64,000 nt of DNA from Chromatiaceae bacterium. Its GTDB lineage: Bacteria; Pseudomonadota; Gammaproteobacteria; Chromatiales; Chromatiaceae. A program made the translations under genes and the position numbers. Positions 25,996-35,610 of the stretch are shown here, one piece after another (within the stretch, counting starts at the first letter, position 1; every line of letters begins with the position of its first letter). The DNA is taken from assembly GCA_026984455.1 (NCBI GenBank), contig JALSSC010000008.1, forward strand, positions 20,886 through 84,885, written 5' to 3'. Below the pieces are notes generated by a model. The model made no database searches. It saw only the letters and a list, made by a program, of their open reading frames with translations, and was not told where the DNA came from.

Positions 25996-27975
25996 ATGCC
26001 CGCAATCCTCGCCCCGATCCTGGCCCTGCTCTCCGCCGCCGGCGCCCTGGCGGGGGCGCGGGGACTGCGCCTGCTGGGCTTTCCCCTGTTCGGCCTGGCG
26101 GGCCTGGCGGCGATCCTCTCTGGCCTCGGCCATCTCCTCGACCCCACTCCCTGGTCCCTGGTCCTGCCCATGGGCCTGCCCTGGCTGCACTGGCACCTGC
26201 GCCTGGACACCCTGGGCGGGGTGCTGTTCCTGCTGATCGGCCTGGTCACCCTGGCCGTCGCCCTGTACGGTCCCGGTTACGTGCGCGAGTTCGAACACGG
26301 CCGCAGCCGGCCCGAGGCCCTGGCCCTGTTCGGGGGGCTGTTCCTGGCGGGGATGCTGCTGGTGGTCCTGGCGGACGATGCCTTCGCCTTCATGGTCGCC
26401 TGGGAGTTGATGTCCCTGTCCTCCTATTTCCTGGTGACCTACCGCCACGACCAGGCCGCCAACAGGCGCGCCGGCTTCCTCTATCTGCTCATGGCCCACA
26501 TCGGCGGGCTCTCCATCCTGCTTGGTTTCGCGGTCCTCGCGGCCTTCGCCGGGGGCTTCGATTTCGCCGCCATGCGCGCCGCGGAGGTACCCCTGGCATG
26601 GCGCACCATCGCCTTCTCCCTGGCCTTCCTCGGCTTCGGCATGAAGGCCGGCCTGGTGCCCCTCCATGCCTGGCTTCCGGAGGCCCACCCGGTGGCCCCC
26701 TCCCATGTCTCGGCGCTGATGTCCGGGGTGATGCTCAAGGTGGCGGTGTACGGCTTCGTGCGCATGACCTTCGACCTGGTGGGCGGGGTCCACTGGGGCT
26801 GGGGGGTGGCGGTGCTGATCACGGGCAGCGTCTCGGCCCTGCTGGGGGTGCTCTACGCCCTGATGCAGCACGACCTCAAGCGTCTCCTGGCCTATCACTC
26901 GGTGGAGAACATCGGCATCGTCTTCATCGGCCTGGGCCTGGCCCTGGTGTTCTTCGGCACGGGCCATCCGGTACTCGGCGCCCTCGGCCTGGTGGCGGCC
27001 CTCTACCACACCCTCAACCACGCCCTTTTCAAGGCCTTGCTGTTCCTGGGCGCCGGGGCGGTGCTGCACGCCACCCACGAAAGGGACATGGAACACATGG
27101 GCGGCCTGCTCAAGGCCATGCCCTGGACCGGAGGGTTCTTCCTCGTCGGCTGCATCGCCATCGCCGCCCTGCCCCCCTTCAACGGCTTCGTCTCCGAGTG
27201 GCTCACCTTCCAGGCCGCCCTCCAGGCCTGGGTCCTGGATTCCGGGGTCCTGCGGGTGCTGCTGCCGGTGAGCGCCGCCATGCTGGCCCTCACCGGGGCC
27301 CTGGCCGCGGCCTGCTTCGTCAAGGTCTACGGGGTCGCCTTCCTGGGCCTGCCGCGCGGCCGCCACGTGCGCAAGGCGCGCGAGGTGGGCCTGGGCATGC
27401 GCCTGGGCCAGGGCCTGCTCGCCCTGGCCTGCCTGGCCTTCGGGATCCTGCCCACGGTGGTCGCCGGCCTCCTCGCCGGGGTCCCCCGGCAACTCATGGG
27501 CACCGGCCTGCCCGAGGCGGGCGCCCAGGGCTGGCTCTGGCTGACCCCCATCTCCCCGGCCACCGCCAGCTATGCCGCGCCCCTGGTGGTGCTGGGGCTG
27601 GCCCTGGCCTGGGCCATCGCCGCCCTCTGGCTGCGTCGCGGCGAGGTGCGCGAGGTGAGCCGTTGCGAACCCTGGGACTGCGGCTTCTCGCGCCCCGGCC
27701 CCGGCATGCAGTACACCGCCACGGCCTTCGCCCAGCCCATCCGCCGGGTCTTCGGGATGCTGTTCCAGATCGACGAGGGGATGCGTGGGGAACAGGGCCG
27801 GCAGCGCTTCCACCTCCAGGTGGGCGACCGCTTCTGGGGCTGGCTGTACCTGCCCGTGGAGCGCCTGGTCAACGCCGCCGCCCGCCGCGTCACCTTCCTC
27901 CAGGCCGGCCGCCTGCGCGCCTATCTGGGCTGGTCCCTGGGGACCCTGCTGGTGCTCCTGTGGGTGGCGGCGTGA
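25996..27975 (+). CDS. hyfB: Hyf-like membrane subunit B (antiporter-like, NuoL/HyfB type)
   Basis: The 659-residue polytopic protein has a proton-translocating Complex I/antiporter core. FMVAWELMSLSSYFLV, the buried-lysine helix LGFGMKAGLVPLHAWLPEAHP and the broken helix with HSVENIGIVFIGLG are all conserved in HyfB/HycC proteins. Length fits HyfB. It heads a six-gene block (B-C-E-F-G-I) whose members overlap by one to four bases, so one operon is clear. It is expected to move ions across the inner membrane when the soluble arm is reduced or oxidised. Confidence 0.9.
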   Translation: MPAILAPILALLSAAGALAGARGLRLLGFPLFGLAGLAAILSGLGHLLDPTPWSLVLPMGLPWLHWHLRLDTLGGVLFLLIGLVTLAVALYGPGYVREFEHGRSRPEALALFGGLFLAGMLLVVLADDAFAFMVAWELMSLSSYFLVTYRHDQAANRRAGFLYLLMAHIGGLSILLGFAVLAAFAGGFDFAAMRAAEVPLAWRTIAFSLAFLGFGMKAGLVPLHAWLPEAHPVAPSHVSALMSGVMLKVAVYGFVRMTFDLVGGVHWGWGVAVLITGSVSALLGVLYALMQHDLKRLLAYHSVENIGIVFIGLGLALVFFGTGHPVLGALGLVAALYHTLNHALFKALLFLGAGAVLHATHERDMEHMGGLLKAMPWTGGFFLVGCIAIAALPPFNGFVSEWLTFQAALQAWVLDSGVLRVLLPVSAAMLALTGALAAACFVKVYGVAFLGLPRGRHVRKAREVGLGMRLGQGLLALACLAFGILPTVVAGLLAGVPRQLMGTGLPEAGAQGWLWLTPISPATASYAAPLVVLGLALAWAIAALWLRRGEVREVSRCEPWDCGFSRPGPGMQYTATAFAQPIRRVFGMLFQIDEGMRGEQGRQRFHLQVGDRFWGWLYLPVERLVNAAARRVTFLQAGRLRAYLGWSLGTLLVLLWVAA

Positions 27976-28919
27976 GCGCCTGGTGGGCGGCTGCCATGCA
28001 GCTCGCGCTGGTCGTCGCGGGCGCGCCCCTGCTCGCCGGCTGGGTGAAGTCGGTCAAGGCGCGCCTGCAGAATCGCCGCGGGCCGGGGCCGTTGCAGCCC
28101 TACCGTGACCTGCGCAAGCTGTTCATGAAACAGGTCCTGGTGGCCGACAGCGCCTCCATCGTCTTTCGCGCCGCCCCTTACGTGGTCTTCACCTCCACCC
28201 TGCTCGCCACCGCCGCGGTGCCCCTGGCGGTCCGCGACCTGCCCACGGCGCCCGTGGCGGATATCATGGTGGTGGTGGGCCTGCTCGCCCTGGGACGCTT
28301 CTTCCTCGCCCTGGCGGGCATGGACGTGGGCACCGCCTTCGGCGGCATGGGTGCCTCCCGGGAGATGCTCATCTCGGCCCTGGCGGAACCCGCCACCCTG
28401 ATGGCCATATTCACCCTCACCATGAGTGCCCACAGCACCAACCTGTCCACGGTGGTGGGCTTCCAATTGACCCAGGGGCTGGTGTTGCATCCCTCCTATC
28501 TGTTCGCCCTCATGGGCCTGGTCCTGGTGGCGGTGGCCGAGACCGGGCGCATCCCGGTGGACAACCCGGCCACTCACCTGGAACTCACCATGGTCCACGA
28601 GGCCATGATCCTGGAGTACTCGGGCCGCCACCTGGCCCTCATGGAATGGGCGGCATGGCTCAAGCTCACCCTCTACGGCGTGCTCATCGCCAACGTCTTC
28701 TTCCCCTGGGGGATCGGCGAGACGACGGACCCGGGCGCCTTCGGCATCGGCCTGGCCGTGATCGTGGCCAAGCTCGCCCTGCTCGGGCTGGCCCTGGCGG
28801 TCTCGGAGACGGTCCTGGCCAAGATGCGCCTGTTCCGGGTGCCCCAGTACCTGAACCTGGCCTTCCTGTTCGCCCTGCTGGGGATGTTGTCGTTCCTGAT
28901 CCTGGAGGTGGCGGCATGA
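27972..28919 (+). CDS. hyfC: Hyf-like membrane subunit C (NuoH/HyfC type)
   Basis: The 315-residue membrane protein corresponds to NuoH of Complex I, which links the peripheral arm to the ion-pumping subunits. It has NRRGPGPLQPYRDLRKLFMKQ near the N-terminus, the acidic MGASREMLISALAEPA motif and the ETGRIPVDNPATHLELTMVHE loop, all typical. I choose the GTG at 27972, which overlaps the preceding stop (GTGA) and gives the usual length; an ATG at 27996 would shorten it by eight residues. Confidence 0.9.
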   Translation: MSAWWAAAMQLALVVAGAPLLAGWVKSVKARLQNRRGPGPLQPYRDLRKLFMKQVLVADSASIVFRAAPYVVFTSTLLATAAVPLAVRDLPTAPVADIMVVVGLLALGRFFLALAGMDVGTAFGGMGASREMLISALAEPATLMAIFTLTMSAHSTNLSTVVGFQLTQGLVLHPSYLFALMGLVLVAVAETGRIPVDNPATHLELTMVHEAMILEYSGRHLALMEWAAWLKLTLYGVLIANVFFPWGIGETTDPGAFGIGLAVIVAKLALLGLALAVSETVLAKMRLFRVPQYLNLAFLFALLGMLSFLILEVAA

Positions 28920-29599
28920 ACCTCACCCAGCTCTCCCTGCCGGAACAGGCCATCTTCGTGCTCGCCGCCCTGGTGTTGCTGGTCTCCTTCATCCTCCTGT
29001 CCCAGACCCGTCTCACCGCGGCCATCCACGCCTTCGCCTGGCAGGGCGCCCTGGTGGCGGTGGTGGCCGCCCTGGTGGGTTGGGTGGGCGCCGATGCCCA
29101 TCTCTATCTGTCGGCGGGCCTGACCCTGGCCCTCAAGGCCCTGCTCATCCCCTGGATGCTGCACCGCCTGGTGCGCCGCCTGGACATGGACGCCGAACGC
29201 GAGGCCCTGGTGCATCCGGCCCTGGTGGCCCTGACCGGGACCCTGCTGGTGGTGTTCGCCTACTGGCTGGTGCTGCCCCTGGAGCGCCTGGCGGTGACCG
29301 ATACCCGCAACCTCCTGGCCATCTCCCTGGCCACGGTCCTGATGGGCTTCTGGATGCTGGTGGTGCGCGCCCAGGCGGTGGCCCAGGTGCTGGGCTTCAT
29401 GTCCATCGAGAACGGCCTCTTCCTGGGGGCGGTGGCGGCCACCCGGGGGATGCCCCTGGTGGTGGAACTGGGGGTGGCCTTCGACGTCCTGGTGGCCATG
29501 ATCCTGTTCGGGGTGTTCTTCTTCCAGATCCGGGAGAGCATCGACAGCCTGGACACCGACCGCCTCGACCGCCTGGCGGAGACGGAGGAAGAGGCATGA
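28916..29599 (+). CDS. hyfE: Hyf-like membrane subunit E
   Basis: The 227-residue protein has about seven hydrophobic segments. The block VLGFMSIENGLFLGAVAATRGMP holds the buried glutamate shared by HyfE and NuoK-like subunits. An acidic C-terminal tail (TEEEA) ends the protein. The ATG overlaps the hyfC stop and the stop overlaps hyfF. In E. coli Hyf an antiporter-like hyfD lies before hyfE; it is missing here. Confidence 0.88.
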   Translation: MNLTQLSLPEQAIFVLAALVLLVSFILLSQTRLTAAIHAFAWQGALVAVVAALVGWVGADAHLYLSAGLTLALKALLIPWMLHRLVRRLDMDAEREALVHPALVALTGTLLVVFAYWLVLPLERLAVTDTRNLLAISLATVLMGFWMLVVRAQAVAQVLGFMSIENGLFLGAVAATRGMPLVVELGVAFDVLVAMILFGVFFFQIRESIDSLDTDRLDRLAETEEEA

Positions 29600-31068
29600 C
29601 CTGGCTCTGGCTGTGTGTCTTCACTCCGGCGCTGGGCGGCCTGGCGCTCGCCCTGGTGCGCTCCCTGCGCTGGGCCGGCTGGATCAACCTGGGGGTCTCC
29701 ACCCTCAGTTTCAGCGCCGCCCTGGCGTTGGCCGTGCAGGTGGCCGCCGACGGCGGTTTCACCCGCGGCGGTTTCGTGGTGGATGCCTTCAACGTCTATC
29801 TGGTGGTGCTCACCAGCTTCGTGGCCCTCACCACCGGCATATTCTCGCGCCCCTACATGGCCCACCTCTGTCACGAGGGGCGGCTCACCCGCAGGCGTAT
29901 GCGCCTCTACCATGCCATGTACCAGGGTTTCATGTTCACCATGCTGCTGGCCCTGACCACCGACAACCTGGGCATCCTCTGGATCGCCGTGGAAGGGGCG
30001 ACCCTGTCCACGGTGCTGCTGGTCTCCCTGTACCGCACCCCGGGGGCGGTGGAGGCGGCCTGGAAGTATTTCATCCTCTGCGGGGTGGGCATCGCCATGG
30101 CCCTGTTCGGCACCCTGCTGGTCTATTTCGCCGCCCAGCGGGTGATCCCCGACCCCGAGGCGGGGCTGAGCTGGACCCACCTGCACGCCCTCGCCCACCA
30201 GTTGCAGCCCGGGGTGATGGGGGTGGCCTTCGTCTTCCTGCTGGTGGGCTACGGCACCAAGGTGGGCCTGGTGCCCCTGCACAACTGGCTGCCGGACGCC
30301 CATTCGGAAGGCCCCACGCCGGTCTCGGCGGTGCTCTCGGGGCTCCTCCTCAACGTCGCCCTCTATGCCGTGGTGCGCCTGAAGATGCTCACCGACGCCT
30401 CCCTCGCCGGGGCCGGGGGGGCGCAACTGACGGGCCATCTGATGATGGGCTTCGGCCTGGCCTCCTTCCTGGTGGCGGGGCTGTTCCTGCACCGTCAGCG
30501 GGACATCAAGCGCCTGTTCAGCTATTCCTCCATCGAACACATGGGCCTGATGACCTTCGCCTTCGGCATCGGCGGGCCCCTGGCCACCTTCGGCGCCCTC
30601 CTGCACATGCTGGTGCATTCGCTCACCAAATCGGCCATCTTCGTCACCGTGGGCCACGCCGCCCACATCGCCGGCACCCAATCGCTGGCCCGTATCCGCG
30701 GCCTCATCCACACCCAACCCGGGGTCGGTTGGGGCCTGCTCCTGGGGGTGGCGGCCATCGCCGGGTTTCCACCCTTCGGGCTGTTCACCAGCGAATTCCT
30801 GCTCCTCTCGGCGACCATGGATACCTGGCCCTGGCTCGCCCCCACCCTGCTGATGGGCCTGGCGGTGGCCTTCGCCGGCCTGTTCCGGCAGATCCACCCG
30901 GTGGTCTACGGCCACGCCCCCGAGGGCCAGAGGGCGGTGACCGCCAACATGATCCCGGTGGGGCTCCACCTGCTCCTGGTCCTGGTCCTCGGGCTGTACA
31001 TCCCCGCCCTGCTCACCCAGTGGCTGGACCAGGCCACCCGCCTGATCGCCGGAACGGGGGTGCTGTGA
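29596..31068 (+). CDS. hyfF: Hyf-like membrane subunit F (antiporter-like, NuoM/N type)
   Basis: The 490-residue protein is a second antiporter-like subunit with about 13 hydrophobic segments. Key conserved pieces are WIAVEGATLSTVLLVSLY (charged helix), GYGTKVGLVPLHNWLPDAHSEGPTPVSAVLSG, RDIKRLFSYSSIEHMGLM and FPPFGLFTSEF. It resembles HyfF of hydrogenase 4. Its start and stop both overlap neighbouring genes. With hyfB this gives two ion-translocating subunits in the complex, compared with three in E. coli Hyf and in Complex I. Confidence 0.9.
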   Translation: MTWLWLCVFTPALGGLALALVRSLRWAGWINLGVSTLSFSAALALAVQVAADGGFTRGGFVVDAFNVYLVVLTSFVALTTGIFSRPYMAHLCHEGRLTRRRMRLYHAMYQGFMFTMLLALTTDNLGILWIAVEGATLSTVLLVSLYRTPGAVEAAWKYFILCGVGIAMALFGTLLVYFAAQRVIPDPEAGLSWTHLHALAHQLQPGVMGVAFVFLLVGYGTKVGLVPLHNWLPDAHSEGPTPVSAVLSGLLLNVALYAVVRLKMLTDASLAGAGGAQLTGHLMMGFGLASFLVAGLFLHRQRDIKRLFSYSSIEHMGLMTFAFGIGGPLATFGALLHMLVHSLTKSAIFVTVGHAAHIAGTQSLARIRGLIHTQPGVGWGLLLGVAAIAGFPPFGLFTSEFLLLSATMDTWPWLAPTLLMGLAVAFAGLFRQIHPVVYGHAPEGQRAVTANMIPVGLHLLLVLVLGLYIPALLTQWLDQATRLIAGTGVL

Positions 31069-32621
31069 TGACCAACTTCGCCTGGTTGCCGGCCTTCAAG
31101 GCCCACCTGGAACGCGAGCATCTCCTCATCCGGGGCGAGTCGGGCACCTGCCTGGCGCCCGCCCGCTGCCTGGAGATCGACCCCGAGGACTGGGCCAAGG
31201 GCGGGGCCGAGGCGGCCCGTTTCGGCCTGCGCTGGGCCGGCCTGTGGGCCGACAGGGACGCCCTGGGTGAGCGCTGTACCTGCGTCCTGGAGAACGCCGG
31301 CGACTACCTGATCCTCAGCACCCGGCCGGATGGGGAGGCCCTGGCCTCGCACAGCCCCTGGTATCCGGCCGCCGGGCGCCTGGAACGCCATGCCCGGGAT
31401 CTCTTCGGCCTGCGCTTCGAGGGACTGGACGAACGCCGCTGGACCCGCCACCAGGCCTGGCCGGAGGACCGCCATCCCCTGGTGGACGCCCTGCCCGCCC
31501 CGGGGGAGACGCCGCCGGACGGCGACTACCCCTTCGCCCATATCCCGGGCGAGGGGGTCTACGAGATCCCGGTCGGGCCGGTCCACGCGGGGATCATCGA
31601 GCCCGGTCATTTCCGTTTCAATGCGGTGGGCGAGACCATCCTCGGCCTGGAGGAACGCCTGGGCTACGTCCACAAGGGGATCGAACACCTGGCCCGGGGG
31701 CGCGACCCCGCGGGTCTCGCCCGCCTCGCCGGACGGGTCTCCGGGGACAGCACGGTGGCCCACGCCTGGGCGGCCTGCCAGGCCATGGAACGCGCCGCGG
31801 GCCTGACCCCGCCAGCGCGGGCGGTCTGGTTGCGCGCCCTGTTCGCGGAACGCGAGCGGGTGGCGAACCACCTGGGCGACATCGGCGCCATCTGCAACGA
31901 CGTGGGTTTCGCCTTCGCCCAGTACCAGTTCCAGCGCCTGCGCGAGGTCTGGACGCGCCGCAACGCCGACCTCTGCGGCCACCGCCTGCTCATGGACCAG
32001 ATCGTCCCCGGTGGCGTGGCCTGCGAACCCGAGGCCCTGGCCGCCCTGGAATATGACCACCGCCACCTGCGCAAGGCCCTCGCGGGCCTCTTCGATATCC
32101 TCGAAGACCACCCCTCCCTGCGCGACCGCCTCCAGGGGACGGGCCGACTCAGCCCCCTGACGGCGGCCGAACTGGGGGTCACCGGTTACGTGGGCAAGGC
32201 CTCGGACCAGGCCTTCGACCTGCGCCGGGACGATCCCTATCCCCCCTACGACCGCTATCCTCCCGATGTGCCCCGCTATCAGGCGGGGGACGTGGCCGCG
32301 CGGATGCGGGTACGGATGGACGAGATCGGGATCTCTCTCGACCTCATGGACCGCCTGCTGGGCGATCTCCCCAAGGGCGACCTGGCGGTACCCTTCACCA
32401 CCCCGGAAGAGGGCGAGGGCCTGGGCTGCATCGAGGGCTGGCGCGGCGAGATCCTCAGCCACGTGCGCTTCGCCCATGGCCGGGTGGCGCGCTTCTTCCC
32501 CCGCGACCCCTCCTGGTTCACCTGGCCGGCCCTGGAGCACATCGTCCAGGACAACATCGTCCCCGACTTTCCGGTGTGCAACAAGTCGGTGAACGCCTCC
32601 TATTCGGGGGTAGACCTCTGA
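31068..32621 (+). CDS. hyfG: Hyf-like large subunit (NuoC-NuoD fusion) without Ni-binding cysteines
   Basis: The 517-residue protein fuses a NuoC-like domain (about 1-140, RLERHARDLFGLRFEG) to a hydrogenase-large-subunit/NuoD fold starting at EIPVGPVHAGIIEPGHFRFN. True hydrogenases bind nickel through two CxxC motifs. Here the first, normally RxCGxC, reads R223-V-S225-G-D-S228, and the second, normally DPCxxC, reads D480-P-S482-W-F-T485. All four cysteines are therefore absent, and hydrogenase activity is not expected. The protein resembles the energy-converting-hydrogenase-related (Ehr) group that sits between membrane hydrogenases and Complex I. It probably forms a substrate pocket of unknown specificity. 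The gene is annotated hyfG by position only. Confidence 0.85.
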   Translation: MTNFAWLPAFKAHLEREHLLIRGESGTCLAPARCLEIDPEDWAKGGAEAARFGLRWAGLWADRDALGERCTCVLENAGDYLILSTRPDGEALASHSPWYPAAGRLERHARDLFGLRFEGLDERRWTRHQAWPEDRHPLVDALPAPGETPPDGDYPFAHIPGEGVYEIPVGPVHAGIIEPGHFRFNAVGETILGLEERLGYVHKGIEHLARGRDPAGLARLAGRVSGDSTVAHAWAACQAMERAAGLTPPARAVWLRALFAERERVANHLGDIGAICNDVGFAFAQYQFQRLREVWTRRNADLCGHRLLMDQIVPGGVACEPEALAALEYDHRHLRKALAGLFDILEDHPSLRDRLQGTGRLSPLTAAELGVTGYVGKASDQAFDLRRDDPYPPYDRYPPDVPRYQAGDVAARMRVRMDEIGISLDLMDRLLGDLPKGDLAVPFTTPEEGEGLGCIEGWRGEILSHVRFAHGRVARFFPRDPSWFTWPALEHIVQDNIVPDFPVCNKSVNASYSGVDL

Positions 32622-33127
32622 TGTTGCGCATCCTCGCCCGCGTCGCCCGCACCGGCAACCTGGCCGAGCCCCTGGAGGCGGATCTGGAGGCCCTGGGGGC
32701 GCAGATGAAGACCCTGGCGGAGCGCCGCTTCGCCGGCAGCCTGGCCCTCCGCGCCGTGGACGCCGGCTCCTGCAACGGCTGCGAGTTGGAGATCCATGCC
32801 CTCAACAACCCCTACCATGACATCGAACGCTTCGGCGTCCACTTCGTGGCCTCGCCCCGCCACGCCGACGCCCTCCTGGTGACCGGCCCGGTGAGCCGCC
32901 ACATGGAGGCCGCCCTCAAACGCACCTGGGCCGCCACCCCGGCCCCCCGCCTGGTGATCGCCGCCGGGGACTGTGCCTGCACCGGGGGGGAATTCGGTGT
33001 CTCCTATGCCAGTTGCGGGCCGGTGGCGGGGGTGATACCGGTGGACGCGCGCATCCCCGGCTGCCCGCCCACCCCCAAGGCCCTGCTCGCGGGCATCCTG
33101 GCGGCGGCGCGGGGGCGGCGGGACTGA
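32621..33127 (+). CDS. hyfI: Hyf-like small subunit (NuoB/HyfI type) with one [4Fe-4S] cluster
   Basis: The 168-residue protein carries the ligands for a proximal [4Fe-4S] cluster, the N2 equivalent of Complex I: C51-N-G-C54, the cysteine in AAGDCACTGG and the one in IPGCPPTPK. It is shorter than hydrogenase small subunits and has no extra cluster-binding domain. No polyferredoxin partner (HyfA/HyfH type) is encoded nearby, so the electron donor or acceptor is unknown. Its ATG overlaps the hyfG stop and it ends the operon. Confidence 0.9.
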   Translation: MLRILARVARTGNLAEPLEADLEALGAQMKTLAERRFAGSLALRAVDAGSCNGCELEIHALNNPYHDIERFGVHFVASPRHADALLVTGPVSRHMEAALKRTWAATPAPRLVIAAGDCACTGGEFGVSYASCGPVAGVIPVDARIPGCPPTPKALLAGILAAARGRRD

Positions 33128-33180
33128 GGTCCGCCAGGGCTCCAGCCACCTCGTGCCCGCGCCGCACCGAGAACGGCCCC

Positions 33181-34188
33181 TCAGGCCTCGAAATACGCCC
33201 GGTACCAGTCCACGAAGCGGCCCACCCCGTCCTCGACGCTGGTGTCGGGCCTGTAACCGGTGTCGCGCACCAGGTCGCTCACGTCGGCATAGGTGTCGGG
33301 CACGTCCCCCGGCTGCAGGGGCAGCAGGACCTTCTCCGCTTCGCGGCCGAGGCAGCGCTCCAGCACCTCGATGTAGTGCATCAGCTCCACCGGCCGCTGG
33401 TTGCCGATGTTGTACAGGCGGTAGGGGGCGGTGCTGCTGGCGGAGTCGGGATGGGCGCCGTCCCAGTCCGGGTTCGGCTCGGGGATGCGGTCGAGGACCC
33501 GCACGACCCCCTCCACGATGTCATCGATGTAGGTGAAGTCGCGGCGGTGCTTGCCGTAGTTGAAGACCTCGATGGGCTCCCCGGCGAGGATCGCGCGGGT
33601 GAACTTGAACAGGGCCATGTCGGGCCGCCCCCAGGGACCGTAGACGGTGAAGAAGCGCAGACCGGTGCTGGGCACCCCGTAGAGGTGGCTGTAGGTGTGG
33701 GCCATGAGTTCGTTGGCCTTCTTGCTGGCCGCGTACAGGCTCACCGGATGGTCCACGTTGTGGTGCACCGAGAAGGGCATGTTGGTGTTGGAGCCGTAGA
33801 CCGAACTGCTGGAGGCGTAGACCAGGTGCTCCACCCCCTGGTGGCGGCAGCCTTCGAGGATGTTGGCGAACCCCACCAGATTGGTCTGCACGTAGGCCAT
33901 GGGGTTTTCGATGGAATAGCGCACCCCGGCCTGGGCGGCCAGGTTCACCACCCGCTCGGGGCGGTGCCGGCGGAAGGCCTCGGCCACGCCGGCGGCGTCC
34001 TCGATATTCAGGCGCAGGTCGGTGTAGCCGGAAAAGGCACGGGTGCGCTCCAGGCGCGCCTCCTTGAGGGCGACGTCGTAGTAGTCGTTGAGATTGTCGA
34101 CACCGATGACCTCGTCACCCCTTTCGAGCAGACGCAGGGAGAGGGCCGAACCGATGAAACCGGCGCTGCCGGTGATCAGAACCTTCAT
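33181..34188 (-). CDS. UDP-glucuronate 4-epimerase-like sugar epimerase
   Basis: The 335-residue SDR-family protein begins with [12 protein letters not shown], has [15 protein letters not shown], the active-site SSSSVYG, Tyr-x3-Lys in [15 protein letters not shown] and [12 protein letters not shown], a combination typical of UDP-glucuronate 4-epimerases. The product UDP-galacturonate feeds surface polysaccharide synthesis. It lies 29 bases after the UDP-sugar dehydrogenase gene on the same strand, so the two are probably co-transcribed. Confidence 0.88.
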   Translation of the reverse strand: MKVLITGSAGFIGSALSLRLLERGDEVIGVDNLNDYYDVALKEARLERTRAFSGYTDLRLNIEDAAGVAEAFRRHRPERVVNLAAQAGVRYSIENPMAYVQTNLVGFANILEGCRHQGVEHLVYASSSSVYGSNTNMPFSVHHNVDHPVSLYAASKKANELMAHTYSHLYGVPSTGLRFFTVYGPWGRPDMALFKFTRAILAGEPIEVFNYGKHRRDFTYIDDIVEGVVRVLDRIPEPNPDWDGAHPDSASSTAPYRLYNIGNQRPVELMHYIEVLERCLGREAEKVLLPLQPGDVPDTYADVSDLVRDTGYRPDTSVEDGVGRFVDWYRAYFEA

Positions 34189-34217
34189 GGGAATTCCTCA
34201 GGAACGTTGCACGGGTG

Positions 34218-35507
34218 TCAGAGGCGGCCGTCCACCTGGGCGGCGGGCAACAACTGCTTGACGTCGTAGAGGATGGCGCCCGGCTTGCCGAAGCGGCGGA
34301 TGCCCTCCGCCCCCAGCGCCGCGAACTGGCGGTGGGCCACCGCCAGGATCAGGGCGTCGTAATGCCCCTCGGGCGGCTCGGCCACCGGATCGATGGCATA
34401 TTCGCGCCGCGCCTCGGCCGGATCCACCCAGGGATCGTGCACGTCCACCTCGATGCCGTAGTCACGGAACTCGGCCACCATGTCCACCACCCGCGTGTTG
34501 CGCAGATCCGGGCAGTTCTCCTTGAAGGTCAGGCCGAGGATCAGCACCCGGCTGCTCCCGTCCAGCCTGTGACTCTGGAGCATGAGCTTGATGACCCGCC
34601 CCACCACATAGGCGCCCATGCCATCGTTGAGGCGGCGGCCGGCGAGGATGATCTCCGGGTTGTAGCCGATCTCCTGGGCCTTGTGGGTCAGATAGTAGGG
34701 ATCGACGCCGATGCAGTGGCCACCCACCAGGCCGGGACGGAAGGGGAGGAAGTTCCATTTGCTGCCGGCGGCCTCCAGGACCTCCTGGGTGTCGATGCCC
34801 AGTTTGTTGAAGATGATGGCGAGTTCGTTGATGAGGGCGATGTTGAGGTCGCGCTGAGTGTTCTCGATCACCTTGGCGGCCTCGGCCACGCGGATGCTGC
34901 TGGCCCGGTGGGTGCCGGCGGTGATCACCCTGCCATAGAGGGCGTCCACCAGGTCGGCCACCTCCCGGGTGGAGCCCGAGGTGACCTTCTTGATGGTGGT
35001 GACCCGGTGCTCCTTGTCCCCGGGGTTGATGCGCTCGGGGCTGTAGCCGGCGTAGAAGTCCTGATTGTAGGTCAGCCCCGAGACCGACTCGATGAGGGGG
35101 ATGCAGACCTCCTCGGTGGCCCCCGGATAGACCGTGGACTCGAACACCACCACGTTCCCGGGCCGCACCCAGCGGCCCAGCATCCGGCTGGCCGATTCCA
35201 ACGGACTGAGATCGGGACGCTTGTGCTCGTCGATGGGGGTGGGCACGGTGACCACATAGAAGTTGCAGCCCGCCAGGTCGCGCTCGTCGTCACTGTAGGT
35301 GAGATGCTCCGCCCTGGCGAGTTCCTCCGGCTCCACCTCCAGGGAGCGGTCCCGGCCGGCACGCAGTTCGGCCACCCGTTCGCTGTCGATGTCGAGACCG
35401 AGGGTGGGGAAGTGCCTGCCGAACTCCACCGCCAGGGGCAGACCCACATAGCCCAGGCCGAGCACGCCGATATGGATGGATTCGAGGTCTGGGATCTTGC
35501 TGTTCAT
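34218..35507 (-). CDS. UDP-sugar 6-dehydrogenase of the WbpO/TviB type
   Basis: The 429-residue protein starts with the Rossmann motif [16 protein letters not shown] and has the catalytic cysteine in [20 protein letters not shown]. The latter block is typical of UDP-N-acetylhexosamine dehydrogenases such as TviB and WbpO rather than UDP-glucose dehydrogenase. It would oxidise UDP-GlcNAc or UDP-GalNAc to the uronic acid. The downstream 4-epimerase may act on its product, as TviB and TviC do, which would make the pair a source of aminouronic acids for a capsule or O-antigen. No glycosyltransferases are adjacent. Confidence 0.87.
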   Translation of the reverse strand: MNSKIPDLESIHIGVLGLGYVGLPLAVEFGRHFPTLGLDIDSERVAELRAGRDRSLEVEPEELARAEHLTYSDDERDLAGCNFYVVTVPTPIDEHKRPDLSPLESASRMLGRWVRPGNVVVFESTVYPGATEEVCIPLIESVSGLTYNQDFYAGYSPERINPGDKEHRVTTIKKVTSGSTREVADLVDALYGRVITAGTHRASSIRVAEAAKVIENTQRDLNIALINELAIIFNKLGIDTQEVLEAAGSKWNFLPFRPGLVGGHCIGVDPYYLTHKAQEIGYNPEIILAGRRLNDGMGAYVVGRVIKLMLQSHRLDGSSRVLILGLTFKENCPDLRNTRVVDMVAEFRDYGIEVDVHDPWVDPAEARREYAIDPVAEPPEGHYDALILAVAHRQFAALGAEGIRRFGKPGAILYDVKQLLPAAQVDGRL

Positions 35508-35610
35508 GAGTGATCGGATTCCCTCTCGGCGGGGGGTTGCCCCCAGAATTGAAAAGGTGGAATGATAGCCCCTAGTCCCGCTCCAACGCGAGCGCTGGAG
35601 GGCCTCCGCG

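Noticed and set aside
25996..33127. The Hyf-like cluster as a true hydrogenase 4 or formate hydrogenlyase
   Set aside because: All four Ni-binding cysteines of the large subunit are missing and there are no maturation, ferredoxin-subunit or formate dehydrogenase genes nearby.
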